From NCBI RefSeq assembly GCF_964340395.1, contig NC_135549.1:1054501-1118500 (forward strand): a stretch of 64,000 nt of DNA. The letters are read 5' to 3'. The stretch comes from Glandiceps talaboti (taxonomy: Eukaryota; Hemichordata; Enteropneusta; Spengelidae). The translations under genes were made by a program, and so were the position numbers. The notes beneath the pieces were generated by a model. It ran no database searches and was not told the origin of the DNA. It saw only the letters and a program-made list of their open reading frames with translations. Positions 25,381 to 38,400 of the stretch are shown piece after piece. Positions within the stretch are counted from its first letter, which is position 1. Each line of letters begins with the position of its first letter.

Positions 25381-25968
25381 AAATATCAACCCTTTCGACC
25401 ATATCCCACGAAGTTGATCACTCCACACTATTCAATCGTCTACACCCATAACCTGAGGTAAGCTTAATGTTTTCCGACCTTGACCTCAATCTTCAAGGTG
25501 AAATAGCAAATTGCTCCAAAAATTTGGCATTTGTGCATAAACTCTACTCACAGGTCAGACTCTGCATCTAAGCCATTCAAGTATCAACATCCATATTATT
25601 TGAGAAATTTTAAAGCCCTCTCATCAGAATGGACTTGTCAGTATCTTTTACTACCATGTATATAACCAACTTTCATTTTCTTCTGTGATCACTTCATATT
25701 ATGAGTGGACATTGCTAGTAAGATGCTAATATTGCTATGAACTTACATTGTACATAGTTTGTCGGCTAATTGCAGGACAGTATTTTAGACCCCAATTATT
25801 AACAACACATAATTTAGTAATGTGTTCGGGACTATGCCTTCCAACAATATTAATTATTATCATTTTAAATCTTAAAGAAACATGCTACACTACGTCCCAG
25901 CGCATTCTACAACAAACTAACAACTAAAAATGAAAAATAATACAACAGCTATCATGAAAACACAGAAA

Positions 25969-26052
25969 CAACCACCAATAAAATGTCCCAGAAGAAAGGG
26001 CACATATAGACAACCACCAATAAAATGTCCCAGAAGAAAGGGCACATATAGA
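25969..26052 (+). repeat. 42-bp direct duplication
   Basis: Two identical adjacent units start CAACCACCAATAAAATG and end GGCACATATAGA. Confidence 0.95.
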
Positions 26053-26884
26053 AAACTTGTTATATTATTTATTGATCCCTATAACAATATGCATCTGTGC
26101 TGCTGCTGTAGAGGTAAACCTGACATGGTTATACAGAACGACACCTTTCAATATCCAGGTCTCTGTAACCAAAGATGTTGCAAGCATGACTAAGTGTATA
26201 TTGTGTCATATCACAAAGTACAACATGGGTTGACAACTCTGCAAACAAGTATACATGGAAAAAATCATATCATTTGTAAAATATTGATTGCCAATACAAT
26301 GCTTCATAAAGTATTGAACATAATATATGAAATCTTTCCTACTTCCTGTGAAGCTTGAAATTTGGCTGATTAATTTGAGTTTGAATGTTTCCTATCCTCA
26401 AACTGATTGATTGACTCTAAGTATCTTACAATGCAAATCAATCACTGGTCTATGTGTTAACATGCATTGAAAGTGGAAACCCACATTCAATCAGTACTAA
26501 TGTGTTTCAGTGGAGACAGCAAAAGCTTAGGTAGGAAGAGAGATGCAGTGCAAGTCAGTAATCATTGAATTAATACATTTTAAGGATATAATGATTTAGG
26601 CAAGGTTGTACCCACTACATAACAATTTTAAAAGGAGTTGGGTCCTAAAGTGATGACTTGCCAAATGATGACTCACACACAACCATTATGGTGGCATGCT
26701 TGGACTTCAAGGCTGTATAAACTCAGTTTAAGACACACTGTGGACTCGCTGAGAAAGCCTTTAGTTACCAATTCCTAAGAGAGGCAATACTAAACAATGT
26801 GTAGAATTGCTTCTTTCTTATTTATGGCTTCAAACTAAAAGATGAATCTCCATGCTAGTAATACTGAGAACAGAGCAGCAATGG

Positions 26885-27300
26885 TGACTTGCAATACTGT
26901 TTTGGAATCCCCTGTTAAACCTAGAAAGAGTTCATGGTGTTTGGTTACTAGTTTTGGAATAAACACTAACCTATCAAGAGTCAATGGTTTTTGATAACTG
27001 TTATGGAATCACCACTAGCCCAGAATGAATCAGTGGTGTTCAGTTATTATTATAAAGAGTTGGTGTTTTCTGGTTACAGTTATGTAATCACTGCTAACCC
27101 AGAAAGACTTGACTGTATTCAGTTACACTTATGGAATCACCACTAACTCAGAAAGAGTGGTTTTTGGTTAACTCAGAAAGAATCAGTGGTATTTGAGTAA
27201 ACATACTGTTATGAATCATCACTATAAAACTCAGAAAGAATTGGTGTGTTTTTTGTAACTGGAATCCCCTCTATTCTAGAAAAAGTCAGTTACCAAGCCT
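26885..27300 (+). repeat. Diverged tandem repeat, about 58 bp
   Basis: Blocks ACTCAGAAAGAGT, GTTATGGAATCACCACTAAC and GGTGTTTGGTTAC recur six to seven times with indels. Confidence 0.7.
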
Positions 27301-27721
27301 AACATATCCAGAGCCTACATTCACTCATTTTAACATCTGATTATGACAAGTAGTTAGTATTAGATGTTTTTTGTCTGTTGAAATGCCATGGTGGAATCAT
27401 AATTCAGACTTTCTGGCATCACTAACATCAGATATCAACATCCACATCTCTCTTGATGGTTTCTTGTAAATTCATGTCTGTATGTGTAGGTGTGATACTA
27501 CTGTATTAAATTCATATGGAACATCATGGGAATCGTCTGTTTGTTATTCTAAATCCTACCTTCTGGCAGTGTCCATTGGTTGGGAATGTCTACTGATTAA
27601 ATATCTTTAGAAGATAAATATTTCTTAAACAAATGACTTAGATTTTGGGTTAAAACACTAGATTTTTATACTTTTCTTACTCACAATATGAGAATACTAC
27701 ATTGGAATTTGAGAGAATGAG

Positions 27722-27730
27722 TGAACTCTT
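27722..27730. repeat. Target-site duplication, copy next to LINE 3' tail
   Basis: TGAACTCTT here abuts the pentanucleotide tail of the LINE and is repeated exactly at 29515-29523, at the other end of the element. Confidence 0.7.
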
Positions 27731-29514
27731 CAATTCAATTCAATTCAATTCAATTCAATAACTTTATTTTCCGTATATCAATGCGGAAATGTGTCTTTTG
27801 GCTCAAAACACAATTTACAAACAAAGTACAATATATACATATACATGCAGTGAGTTTAAAAAGGACTTTACAGTGAGTTTAAAATAGACACAGCTGTTGG
27901 AACAAACGATTTTTTAAAAAGGTTTTTCCTTGCAAGAGGCATTCTGTAATGGCGACCAGATGGGAGCTTAGTGAAAGAATTATGTAAGGGATGCATATAA
28001 TCATTGACTATTTTCTGGGCTTTCCTATTAACTGCCGTATGATAATGACATGCCAGTGTTGTTTGACAACAGCCAATGATCTTCTCTGCTGTGTTTACAA
28101 TACGACAAAGTTTACTCTCGTTTTTAACCGTGAGATTACCATACCAGAGTATTATATTGAAAGTCAAAACACTTTCAATAATAGATCAATACACCAATTG
28201 CAGCACGTTCTGACTGACATCGAATGACTTTAATTTCCTAAGGAGATATAATCTCTGTTGAGCCTTTTTCGCAATATAGTCTGTGTTTTCGGCGAAGGAG
28301 AGCTTGCCATCGAGAATCAACTTCAACAGCGTCTCCATTCATTGATATAGGTGTGAATTGGTCAGTTACTTTATGTGCTACAACTAATTCTTTTGTTTTC
28401 AATTTGTAACATTCATTTCTAAAAAGCTGTCTTTTCACCAATTCTTTAAAATTCCAATGTCACAAAAATATTCAGCTAAAGAGTCTTCATCACAGACCAA
28501 CAAGTGCCATGTCATCGGCAAATTTAAACAGACAACTTATTGCAGAATTACATCTCATGTGATCAGTATAAATTGAAAATAATGTTGGTGACAACACACA
28601 ACCTTGGGGAGCACCAGCATTCAGTACAATTTCATCAGACATATAACCATTGAAACAAACCCTCTGAGGTCTGTCTTTAAGAAAGTCATGGATCCAAAGA
28701 ACTAAGTTAGAATTAACATTTAACTCAATCAACTGTTTTAATAGAATGTATGGTTGTATAGTATTGAATGTGCTGGAGAAGTCTATGAACAGAATCCGTA
28801 CATACGCATTCTTACGTTCTAAATGTTGTACAATTAAATTAAAAAGTGTGATAGATGCATCCTCAACCTCCCTGTGTGCTTTATATGCAAACTGGAAGGG
28901 ATCTAACTTGTCAACTACATCACTGAGCAGAAACTTCCTAAATATACCTTCCATGCACTTGCACAAAATTGATGTCAATGCAATTGGCCGGTAGTCATTT
29001 AACTGTTTAGGGTTGGGCTTCTTTGGAACTGGAATGATTGTGGATGTCTTCCATGAGCGCGGAACAACATGGCAATTTAGGAGTATTTGAAAAATGTAGG
29101 TGAATACAGGACTGAGTTGTCTAGCAAAGGTTTTCAGAACCCTAGTTGTGATTCTATCAGGGCCAGCCGCTTTGTTCCCATTTAACTTTAAAAACTCAAT
29201 TCAACATCACCTTCAGAAATATGAATGGGATCAGGTTGGATATTCTGACATAATTCTAAACATTTCTTGCTAAAGTCCATTGTATCAAAACGAGCGTAAA
29301 AGTTATTCAGTTCATTTGAAAGGACAGATAGATCTGTGTTGAATGGAGTTTGCTGTTTACTTTGTTGTTTCCCCATCATAGTTTTCAGTCCATCCCAAGC
29401 AGCTTTAGCATTACCAGTTTTCAACTTGTCTTCGACCTTTGATTTGTATTTGTGTTTTGCAATTCTGGCTTGTCTTCTAAACTCTTTCTCCTTTTCCCTA
29501 TACTCTTCCTTTCC
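27731..29514 (-). mobile_element. 5'-truncated, defective non-LTR retrotransposon (L2/CR1-like)
   Basis: This is a minus-strand LINE remnant. From its truncated 5' end it carries the pre-RT linker (REKEKEFRRQARIAKHKYKS, AAWDGLKTMMG) and then the reverse transcriptase. RT blocks seen are NKAAGPD, TIIPVPKKPNPK, DYRPIALTS, LDPFQFAYK, RILFIDFSS, GAPQGCVLSPTLF and the catalytic FADD (28507-28524). The thumb/C-terminal blocks follow (AYCxLKTKELVV-like and RKNLFKKSFVP). The frame is broken by a one-base shift near 29185, further shifts near 28490 and 28300, and an in-frame TGA near 28187, so no active enzyme is made. The 3' end has AATAAAGTTATT followed by a (GAATT)n tail. The endonuclease domain is missing. 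Nine-base direct repeats flank it. The L2/CR1 placement is from motif memory. Confidence 0.88.
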
Positions 29515-29523
29515 TGAACTCTT
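29515..29523. repeat. Target-site duplication, copy next to LINE 5' truncation point
   Basis: TGAACTCTT matches 27722-27730 exactly. Coding similarity to the LINE linker region runs up to about this point, so it marks the 5' truncation. Confidence 0.7.
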
Positions 29524-30224
29524 TATTCAATGTTTACAAAATATATACATCAACAGAGTATACATGTACATAGTAAAGTGAATTAGAAATATATAGTGTT
29601 TAGTTCCACTAAATCATTCAGAATCCTTAGAAATACACATTCCTTGAAGCTTGTGAATATGGAGATTAGGACATACATGTATACAGACAGGGAAAACCTG
29701 AACACTTTGCTGGATTATTGGTACTGTTATGCCCTCAGAAAACCTTTGATAGTAGATTTTGCTTTATCAAGTAGTATGCCTTCATTGGCAAAGTTCTAAC
29801 AATCTGATGTGACCTTTCAACACTCTACTTTGTTTCTTCACTGCAGATTGTTCATATGGAAATGAAATCCTACAAAGCATGACATTGCTGGAAGAAAATG
29901 TAAGATTTCACCATATATAATGAGGTAGACAAAGCTCCTGAGAGTGATGAAAACAAGGAAACCTTAATATTTTCACCTTCCTTTCTGAAGTATTTTTGCT
30001 AAAGTTGAAAACCCAGTATTAAAAAAGAAAAGGGTGGAGTGTGGTAAAATTTTGAAAAATTTACAACCCCTGAGTAGAAGAAACCCTTATAAAATCCCTA
30101 AGTAACTCAATATAGATTCCACCGACTTAAAATACCATCATTAAAACAAGTGTTTTATGATGGAAGGCACACCCCAACCTCCTTACCACCCAACCATGAC
30201 CCACCCCTCAACGTAACGATATCC

Positions 30225-31665
30225 TTTCTTCTTCTTCTTCTTCCGTTAAGGGTCAACTTCATAAATGATGGCTCAGACCCTGAAATGTGATGTATGCCTG
30301 GGGTGCGAGATAAGTTTAACAATAAATACATAGACATAGACAAAGCTAAACTTCAGTGTCACTGATAGCATTTCTGAACGCATCAGGAGTTGTTTTGTGT
30401 ACAAAAGCGTCAGGGAGATGATTCCAAATTCTACAAGTGTGCAGATGAAAATTAAGAATACAAATGATAATCATATTTTGATGCTGGTATGTGATAGGCT
30501 AAAGTGTTTTCAGAATGTGAGGGACTTACTCAATATTTTGGTTGAAATGGCAAATCAATGGCAACAAGATGATTGTGAATCTTGTAGAACATTATAAGAC
30601 TGGCAATATGATGTCTTTCAGCTAGTGATTTCCACTCAAGTTCAGAAAGCATTTGCCCTACACTAGAAGTGTTTCTACACCACAGTAGGATAAACCGTGC
30701 AGCATGTCTTTGGACCATCTCTATTTTCTTTAAGTTCAATGGCTATATAGGGGTCCCACACGGCCTGACAATATTCTAACAGAGGTCGCACAAGTGCGGT
30801 GTATATGCTTGTTCTTTATTTGGGGGTTGTTGATGTTGATGTTGAGACACAGGAAACTGAGAGTATTATTTGCTTTGGATGTAATATGGTTAATATGTTT
30901 GTCAGATGAGATCTTAACACCCAGATATTGCACATAGTCAACATGTTTTAACTGATGACCATGGATTTGGTATGGGTAAACAACAGGGGTTTTTTCCTTG
31001 TCATACTGATGACTTCACATTTATCAGGACGGAACTCCATCATCCGGGTAGATTCCCATTTACATAGCAAATCAAGATCCCTTTGTAACAATGCTGCATC
31101 AGTAGTACTTTTTATATCAATGTATATCATTGTGTCATCAGCAGATAATCTAACTGTAGAGGAGAGATTTTCAACAATATCATTTATGTAAAATAGAAAG
31201 AGGCAGGGCCCAACACTGACCCCTGTGGTATGCCGGATACCACTGGAACACGACCAGAGCTGGACCCTTCCACTACAACATATTGGTATAGATTGCAAAG
31301 GAAACTTTGTATCCATTCATTAGTTACGCCGTTCACACCATACCATTTATGTTTCTTGATTAATCACCTGTGACCAACTTTACCGAATGCTTTCTTAAAG
31401 TCCAACACACAAACATTAATTTCAATACTAGATTGCATATTGTTCGCTATATTATGGAAAAATTCAATCAATTGGAGTTTGCATGAAGCCATGTTGTATT
31501 TCATACAGAATTGAATTATTTCTGGCATATTTCATCATACTGCTGCATACAGTAAGTTCCATTATCTTAGAGACAACACGTGAGGCTGTAATTAGCACAT
31601 AAATATTTCTGGCCTTTTTTGAAGACAGGTGATATGCTGGCATGTCTGGTATAAACTGGTGTCTA
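30225..31665 (-). mobile_element. Second 5'-truncated, defective non-LTR retrotransposon (CR1/jockey-like)
   Basis: This is a minus-strand LINE remnant in several shifted frames. RT blocks include SPVFKKG, a degraded ANYxxLT, LYEIQHGF, NVCVLDFKKAF, an IPQGSVLGP-like block, LFYINDIVENL and SADDTMIY (31134-31142; the usual aromatic residue before ADD is Ser here). The C-terminal part has YLGVKISSDKH, EMVQRHAARFI, LEWKSLAERH and FVHKTTPDAFRNAI. Stops and frameshifts interrupt it repeatedly. The 3' end runs through a short untranslated region to a (GAA)n tail read on the minus strand (about 30227-30243). The tail differs from that of the neighbouring element, so these are two families. No target-site duplication was found. 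Confidence 0.85.
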
Positions 31666-32168
31666 AAGTAAAGTCTTGTGGCAATCCATGTAACTTTGAA
31701 TTCATAAAATCATACACAGCAATGTCTACTCATAATATATATGTGAATTCCAGGAGAAACAGGATGGTGAATATACGTTAGTACATGCACAAGATACTGA
31801 CCTATGAGATATGGTCGCAATCTGATTATACTGTATACAGCTTTGCTCTGATAATTTGAGATACTTGAATGGTATTTTCTTAATAGTAAAAAATAGCAAA
31901 TTACTATTTTAAATTTTCTATTGTAAACAGGATTTTTACTTCTACACTACATTAGATTATAATATTATAACTTGTGGCATACATGCAAAACAAAGGTTAA
32001 TAGATTGCAGGTGTGTGAGTAAAAAATCTTCAGAATATACTCACCAATACTTTAAGTCAAAGTTAATCTCAAGAGTATGACCACACCATATTACTCAGTC
32101 TTAGAATATTTTTCAAGTGCTTACTGTTATTGCCATTTAAATTTAAATCAATTATATAATATACTAAC

Positions 32169-32277
32169 CAATGAGATCCTCCCACTGTATCACATGACTC
32201 GTTATCATTGACTGCTAGGAACACAAGTTTTTTACTTTCCAAGTTCAGTGGTTCCAAAAATATTCCTAGGTCTGGTC
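32169..32277 (-). CDS. SENP8: SENP8/NEDP1-like deneddylase, internal exon with catalytic His
   Basis: This internal exon belongs to a C48-family cysteine protease of the SENP8 (NEDP1, Den1) type, which processes and removes the ubiquitin-like modifier NEDD8. Read on the minus strand, it follows a strong acceptor (pyrimidine tract ending TTTTCCCAG) and ends at a GTTAGT donor. It is 109 bp: two bases completing a codon, 35 whole codons, and two bases of a Trp codon. The peptide contains IFLEPLNL, KKLVFLAVNDN and GGSHW. In SENP8 the stretch FLAxND...GGxHW carries the catalytic His. SENP1/2-type proteases differ here, which favours SENP8. The Trp codon is completed by the first base of the exon at 10651-10766. 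Upstream exons for roughly 70-80 residues were not found. The family assignment rests on recalled motifs, not on a database search. Confidence 0.9.
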
Positions 32278-32399
32278 CTGGGAAAAGAGAAAAATTGCCA
32301 TGTTTTGTGATTCCTGTAATTTACATAAGCAAATAAAATATAAATCATCAAAGAATGTACATAGTTAAAGTTAACAAGTCATTTAGTCTTTGGGTGTTT

Positions 32400-32830
32400 G
32401 ATGATGCCATCTGGTTGCTAATTGATAGCAAACTATATTTTCCAACTTTGTGACTTTTTAATCTTCCTGTCCAGACTGTCTGAGGGTGCATCTGGTTGCC
32501 AATTGACAGCAAACTATATTTTCCACCTTTATGCATTTTTAACCTTCCTGTCCAGACTGTCTGATGGTGCCATCTGGTTGCCAATTGACAGCAAACTATA
32601 TTTTCCACCTTTATGCATTTTTAACCTTCCTGTCCAGACTGTCTGATGGTGCCATCTGGTTGCCAATTGACAGCAAACTATATTTTCCACCTTTATGCAT
32701 TTTTAACCTTTCCTGTCCAGACTGTCTGATGGTGCCATCTGGTTGCCAATTGACAGCAAACTATATTTTCCACCTTTATGCATTTGTAACCTTCCTGTCC
32801 AGACTGTCTGATGGTGCCATCTGGTTGTCA
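32400..32830 (+). repeat. 82-bp tandem repeat, five close copies
   Basis: Copies start at about 32400, 32481, 32562, 32644, 32727 and 32809. Units contain GATGGTGCCATCTGGTTGCC, AACTATATTTTCCACC and TTCCTGTCCAGACTGTC. They form the uniform edge of the diverged satellite that extends to about 35420, starting about 120 bp upstream (gene sense) of the His exon. Confidence 0.92.
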
Positions 32831-35420
32831 GTTGATACACAACAGTGTATACTAAAGTAGCTAAACTCTTTAATTTCCATCTTTGGACCTTTTTGATCTT
32901 ATTATTTAAACTGTCTGAAGATGTCATCTGATGGCCCACTGATCATGCAAAAGTGTACATGTAGTAGCCAACTCGGTTTCTGTCTTGGGACCCTTTTTGA
33001 CATTATTGTTGACTGTCTAATGATGACAACTGATTGTCAATTGACTGTATGAAACTGTTCTGTAGCCAAACTGTGTAGTTTACATCCTGTGGGTACTTTG
33101 TTTTTTAACTTTACTATACTGTCTAAGCCATCTGATTGCCAATTGATTATATAAGACTTAGCAGTGACCAAAATGTCTGTTTTAATACCACCAGAACAAT
33201 GTAGTAGCTAAACCTGATAGCTTTTGAGTCATCTAGGCATTTTTCTCTTTCAAACTTACTGTCCATGCTGTCAAACAATGTCTTCTGATTACCAATTGAT
33301 GCTACAAAACAGTGTATCCCAACTCTATATACATGTAATTTACTTTTTCATACCCTTTCAAACTTTGCTGTGGAGATTGTCTAATGATGTATGTCACCTG
33401 ATTGCTAATTGATAATGCAAGACAGTGTGAGTAGAGTAGTATACTTTGTCTTTTAATCTTACTGTCCACTGTCAATGTCTAATAATGTCAGCCAGTTGAT
33501 AAACATACTGCAGTATCCAAATCACGTTTCATTTGTGGTATGTGCCTTTTAAAATTGTACTGTCCAGACTGTGTAATGATGCCATTTGAGGGTCAATTGA
33601 CCATACAAAACAGTGTGCTAGCCAAACTTTATCATTTCTATCTTGATACCCATTATAATGACCTTGTCCAGACTCTCTAAAGACCCATCTCGTTGTCCAT
33701 TGATGATAGAAAACTATAGTATTTATCTTGCCTGGTAATTAGGGTTTTTAACTTAACTGTCCATACTGTCTCAGTAGTTTGATTGCCCATAGAGAACTGT
33801 ACATTAAAATCTATAATTTCCACCTTGTACCCTTTTTAACTTTACTGTCCTCACTGTATAAGGATGCAATGTGGTTGCTCATCGGTGATACTGGGTAGTA
33901 TACTTTTTGTGTATTGTGTAGAGTCACTTTATTTGGTACTATTTGGCCATCGGCAAGACATAATACATGAAAAATTAGGTTTTTAGAAGATAAAAGACAA
34001 GGTGGCACAACAAGTAAATGAAAATTCGTAAAGATCATAAATACACAAAAATTTACAAGTCATCATTGATTTTCAGGTGCAAAGTCATACCTTGAAATAC
34101 AAAAGTGGATAGTAATTGTAATATATACACATTTGTTGATAAACTTATCATCAGTAGGTGGATTGAAAAAAAGGTGTGTGTGTGTGGGGGGGGGGGGGGT
34201 TAGTATACAAACTTCATAGTAAACATCATGTCACTTTGTTTTTAATCTTACTGTCCATACTAGCAAAGCCATCTGGTTGCCAGATGATACATACAACATG
34301 GTATAGTACCAAACTCTTTAGTTTCTGTGGATCTATCTTGGTATCCCTTGTAAACTAACCTTTAACAATATGTAATGATACCATCTGATGATACAAAACC
34401 GTACAGTAGCCAAACTCTATAGTTTAAGTTTTTTATACCGTGTTAAAATCCTGATACTGTCTAATGATGCCATCTGATTGCAATTTGATGATATAAAACC
34501 ATGTTAAATCCAAATTCTATGATTTCCAGCTTGATACATTTTCTAATCATACTATCCAGACTGGATTGAAAAACAATCTGGTTGCCATTTAATTAATAAA
34601 TGGTGCATTAACCAAACTCTACAATTTCCATTTGGTACCCTTTTTGATCTTACTATCCAGACTGCCTGAATTAGATGCCATCTGGTTGCCAACTAAAGTG
34701 ATACAAAATGGTGTTGTACCCACTCTATTATTTCCATTTTGGTACTCTTTTTGATCTTGTTATCCACACTAGCTAGACTGTCTTAAGATATCATATGATT
34801 GCCCACTAATCATGCATAACAGTGTAGTAGCCAAACTCTGTCAATTCCATCATGGTATTCATTTTTATCTTATTCACACTAGACTGTCTTAAGATGCCAC
34901 ATGGTTATCCACTGATCATACATAACAGTGTAGTAGCCAAACTCTGTCAATTCCATCTTGGTACTCATTTTTATCGTATTCACACTAGACAGTCTTAAGA
35001 TGCCACCTGGTTGTCCATACATAACCGTGTAGTAGCCAAACTCTGTCAATTCCATCATGGTATTCATTTTTATCTTATTCACACTAGACTGTCTTAAGAT
35101 GCCACCTGGTTGTCCACTGATCATACATAACAGTGTAGTAGCCACATTCTATTGTTTCCATCTTGCCCCCTTTTAAACTTTACTGTCCACGTACACGGTC
35201 TAAACCACCTGATTGCAAATTGATAGCACAAAGCTGTGCAGTAAGCAAATTCCATCTTGGTGCTCTATGTAATGTTACTGTCCAGATGCCATTCAGTTGC
35301 CAATTGATGGTACAAAACTGTGTAGAAAGCAAACTCAGTTGTTTCCAACTGGGTATCTTTTGTAATCTTCAAGTTCGACAATCAGTCAAACCGCCTTTAT
35401 CTCATTGCCAGATTTTCTAG
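32831..35420 (+). repeat. Strongly diverged satellite, about 80-120-bp units
   Basis: Blocks such as CTGTCCAGACTGTCTAATG, GCCATCTGGTTGCC and AGTGTAGTAGCCAAACTCT recur throughout, with large indels. From about 34740 to 35160 copies become similar again, with a 99-106-bp spacing (CACACTAGACTGTCTTAAG at 34875, 34981, 35080). No gene is seen. Confidence 0.75.
34186..34199 (+). repeat. Run of 14 G after a short (GT)n
   Basis: A GTGTGTGTGT stretch passes directly into 14 G. Confidence 0.95.
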
Positions 35421-38400
35421 TTTTATTTCCTGGTATTATGTTTCCAATTGATTGGGGTTTACGTAGAGATTTGTCAGTTGTCTGAACATTACTTGTACTC
35501 TCATGCATGAAGAGAGGTCATTTGATGAATTATAAGGAGAGCTCTAGACTATTACTTTGGATATACAAAAGTACACATGATCTTAGATACAGTTCTTGCA
35601 CTTTTTTCTGGTTAAGATTTTCTTAATAAAGTGTATGCAGTATTGATAGGGTAGGAATATATATTTTTACATGTTATAGGAGGGTTCTATTACATTGGTC
35701 TCTTGTTACATAAGATTTCCTCAACAGTACCAGACTTTTATACCATATCAAAGAGATTATTTTTGATTTTGTATTGTAACAATAGACACTGTGCTTAAGA
35801 AATGATTCTTTGAGTTGTCAGTGTTGGTTTATTATCCATCTTGCAACTATTACTTCATCAGTACATTATCTAAAGTTGTGTACATGAAATCATGTGGACA
35901 TGTTTTTGCATTGTAACGCCTACTAACCGAATTACACTGTATACTAAACATTGTCCTGCCCAGACAATGGAATGATGATATCTCCTTGTACTCATTGGAA
36001 GCATACACAATTCTAACATTACGATCATTTGACAGGAACTATAAAACCTATAATTTGTCAAGGCAACTGATAACAAGCCTTTAAAGCCTCACTACTAGTT
36101 CATTAGTCTAAAGACTTTGACTGAAAAAATCGGAAACCATGTAGACAGTATATTTGAAAACCGCAAATGAGCTATTGTGCAACTCACTAATTTGCCTTGT
36201 TAAGATTAAATCCATTCTTGTTTAGAGTCCCATCAGAAGTGATGAATCCACTCTACAAATTAGTGAAATCTTTTGAAATCTTGCTATGTACAGTGTAGCA
36301 AATACATGTATATTATTAGCACGATTCATCTTTCTACATGCATGGAGATTGTATCAACAAGATTGATAAATTGTTCTTCAGTCAGGCTTTATACCCAGTG
36401 TCCACCTTTTCCTTAACCTTTAAACATGTATACTATGTACATTGGTACACATACAACTTATATTAAGTGTCAAAACTTTTAATTCTCCTTTTCCTTACAT
36501 ATATATGTTTAGGATCTAGGAGTAGAGACAACTTTTTTTCAAGTTGTGTACATGTGTTGTTTATGTACATGTGCATGCTTGAATGCTGGTGTTGTGGCTA
36601 TCTATGTGTAGGGGCTGACACTGATCAGAAACATCCTTCTGACCAAACTTCATGTAAACGTTACTTAAAAAGTGACCATACCGACCAATATGTAGTACCA
36701 GTTTACACAAAATTGGGTTTTATATGCTTGATAAGCCAACCCTGAAAACAATGTTTGATTATGAAAGTATTGACATCATAATCGATAATTTCAGCACCAA
36801 AGTGTACTGTATAAAGTGAAAGTATATTGATATATATATATATATATATGTAAACATAAAAATCGATAACTTCAGCACCAGAGTGTACTGTATAAAGTGA
36901 AAGTGGTGATTTATATATGTAGACATCATAATCTATAATTTCAGCACCAAAGTTACACCTTCATTCACATCTTTTGCAGAACATGTCATTTTCAGTATCA
37001 CATATTTGTCAATGAGTATATATTATAATGAAATTGTGGCATGCATATATTTGCAGTGTCTTGCATCCCTTGAGTCCAAACCTAACTATTTACAGGAAGT
37101 TAAGACAAGATATCAACACTCTCCTTAAATGCAAGATAGGTGTGTGATTAAGGCAATACTTCTTCTTTTCTGATAAAAGATAAAAAGATCTTTGTCAAAT
37201 ATGAGTTTTAGAAATAAGATTAGATGTAGACTTTCTGTTATCTTTGTGAAAATGTAATTACCACAGATAAACATAATTAATGATGACAGTTATGACAGTA
37301 AATTATCAGGTATATCTAGAGTAGTTATCGTTTTGTTTTTCATACACTCATATTGCATAGTATTTCCAAATTGGTAACTCTATGCCATTTCCAAATAAAC
37401 CACTAACAAAGAGTGGGAATCAATACTTACAGACTGTTTTACTGCAATTTAAGTCTGTGCATGTATGAGTATGGAATTCAATGCTAAATTGTACCGCCAA
37501 AGCATGTCTGAAGAGCTTGTACAAAATTAAAATAGATCTTGTCTTTTAATTGCAAATCCTTAGAGCTTGCTCCGACCTGTATTAACAGGCCATTAGGAAA
37601 TGGAATACAAAGTCAATGCTAAATTGCCAGGTGGACAGTTATCACTACTGTATGGACAGTAACAGTATCATATAGGTTTGCACTGACTGGATGATGGACT
37701 CATTGTTACAAGCAACTACATAATATGTCTAGATAAAATTTCTGAATTCCCATCCTTATTATCACTCTCATTTTCCTTGGCAGAACAAAGAAAATATTGG
37801 GAATAATATTTTACTGTAGTTCACAAGATGAATTCTCAGAATGTTATTATTAATACTACTATTTCCTGTTTTATCTACCACTATACCTACAAACTGTCCA
37901 CAAGAATGATCTGGAAAATCCAAACACATTGGAACACACTTGCAGTTCATGCAGTCCAAAACCACACTATCAGTCTATTATAGAAAATACAGAGAAACAT
38001 GAGCCTACATTAGAATTCATGTATTAATGACTTTGTACACTGCTGATAATCATACACATCAGAGACTAAAAACAGTGTCAAAGACTATATGTATGTAGAT
38101 ATCATATGATTGTATTTCTAGTTTTAATACTTGGAGAGACGAACCTTGAAAGATTTTCTATTTGCCAGCTACATTACACATATATCAACACGATGAGAGA
38201 TTGCATGATAGACAGGGCTTAGAAACAAAGTCTCTGATTTTCCTTTTAAAACTTGTGAAATCTTCTCTCCAGGCAATTCATCATATTATCAGATATCCTC
38301 TGTCTGCAACAGCTTCAAATGTAAAACACCTAAAAGATTTCAATCTCACAAAGTGCACCGTAATTCAATGTACAGATGACCACACATTAATGCTAACTAC

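Larger units (their letters stand above)
22441..27721. other. Intron sequence with listed small repeats
   Basis: Outside the TIR element, the CA/TG microsatellites, the family B fragment and the short tandems, nothing is recognised. Confidence 0.5.
10767..32168 (-). other. SENP8: Long intron of the SENP8-like gene
   Basis: This 21.4 kb intron is defined by the two matching exons. Its donor is GTTAGT at the right end and its acceptor TTGCAG at the left end. The phase is 2 on one side and completes correctly on the other. It contains two LINE remnants in the sense orientation of the gene, two foldback elements, a small TIR element, a modular dispersed repeat and several simple repeats. No exon is needed inside it, because the protein is continuous across it. 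Confidence 0.85.

Noticed and set aside
36340-36400. Minus-strand EEQFINLV as the SENP8 TQFIK region
   Set aside because: A stop lies a few codons upstream in the same frame and there is no good acceptor.
37768-37965. Minus-strand segment with TTTTCCAG acceptor and GTATAG donor as an exon
   Set aside because: The enclosed peptide (DHSCGQFV) is too short to match anything, and the phase does not fit the SENP8 exons.
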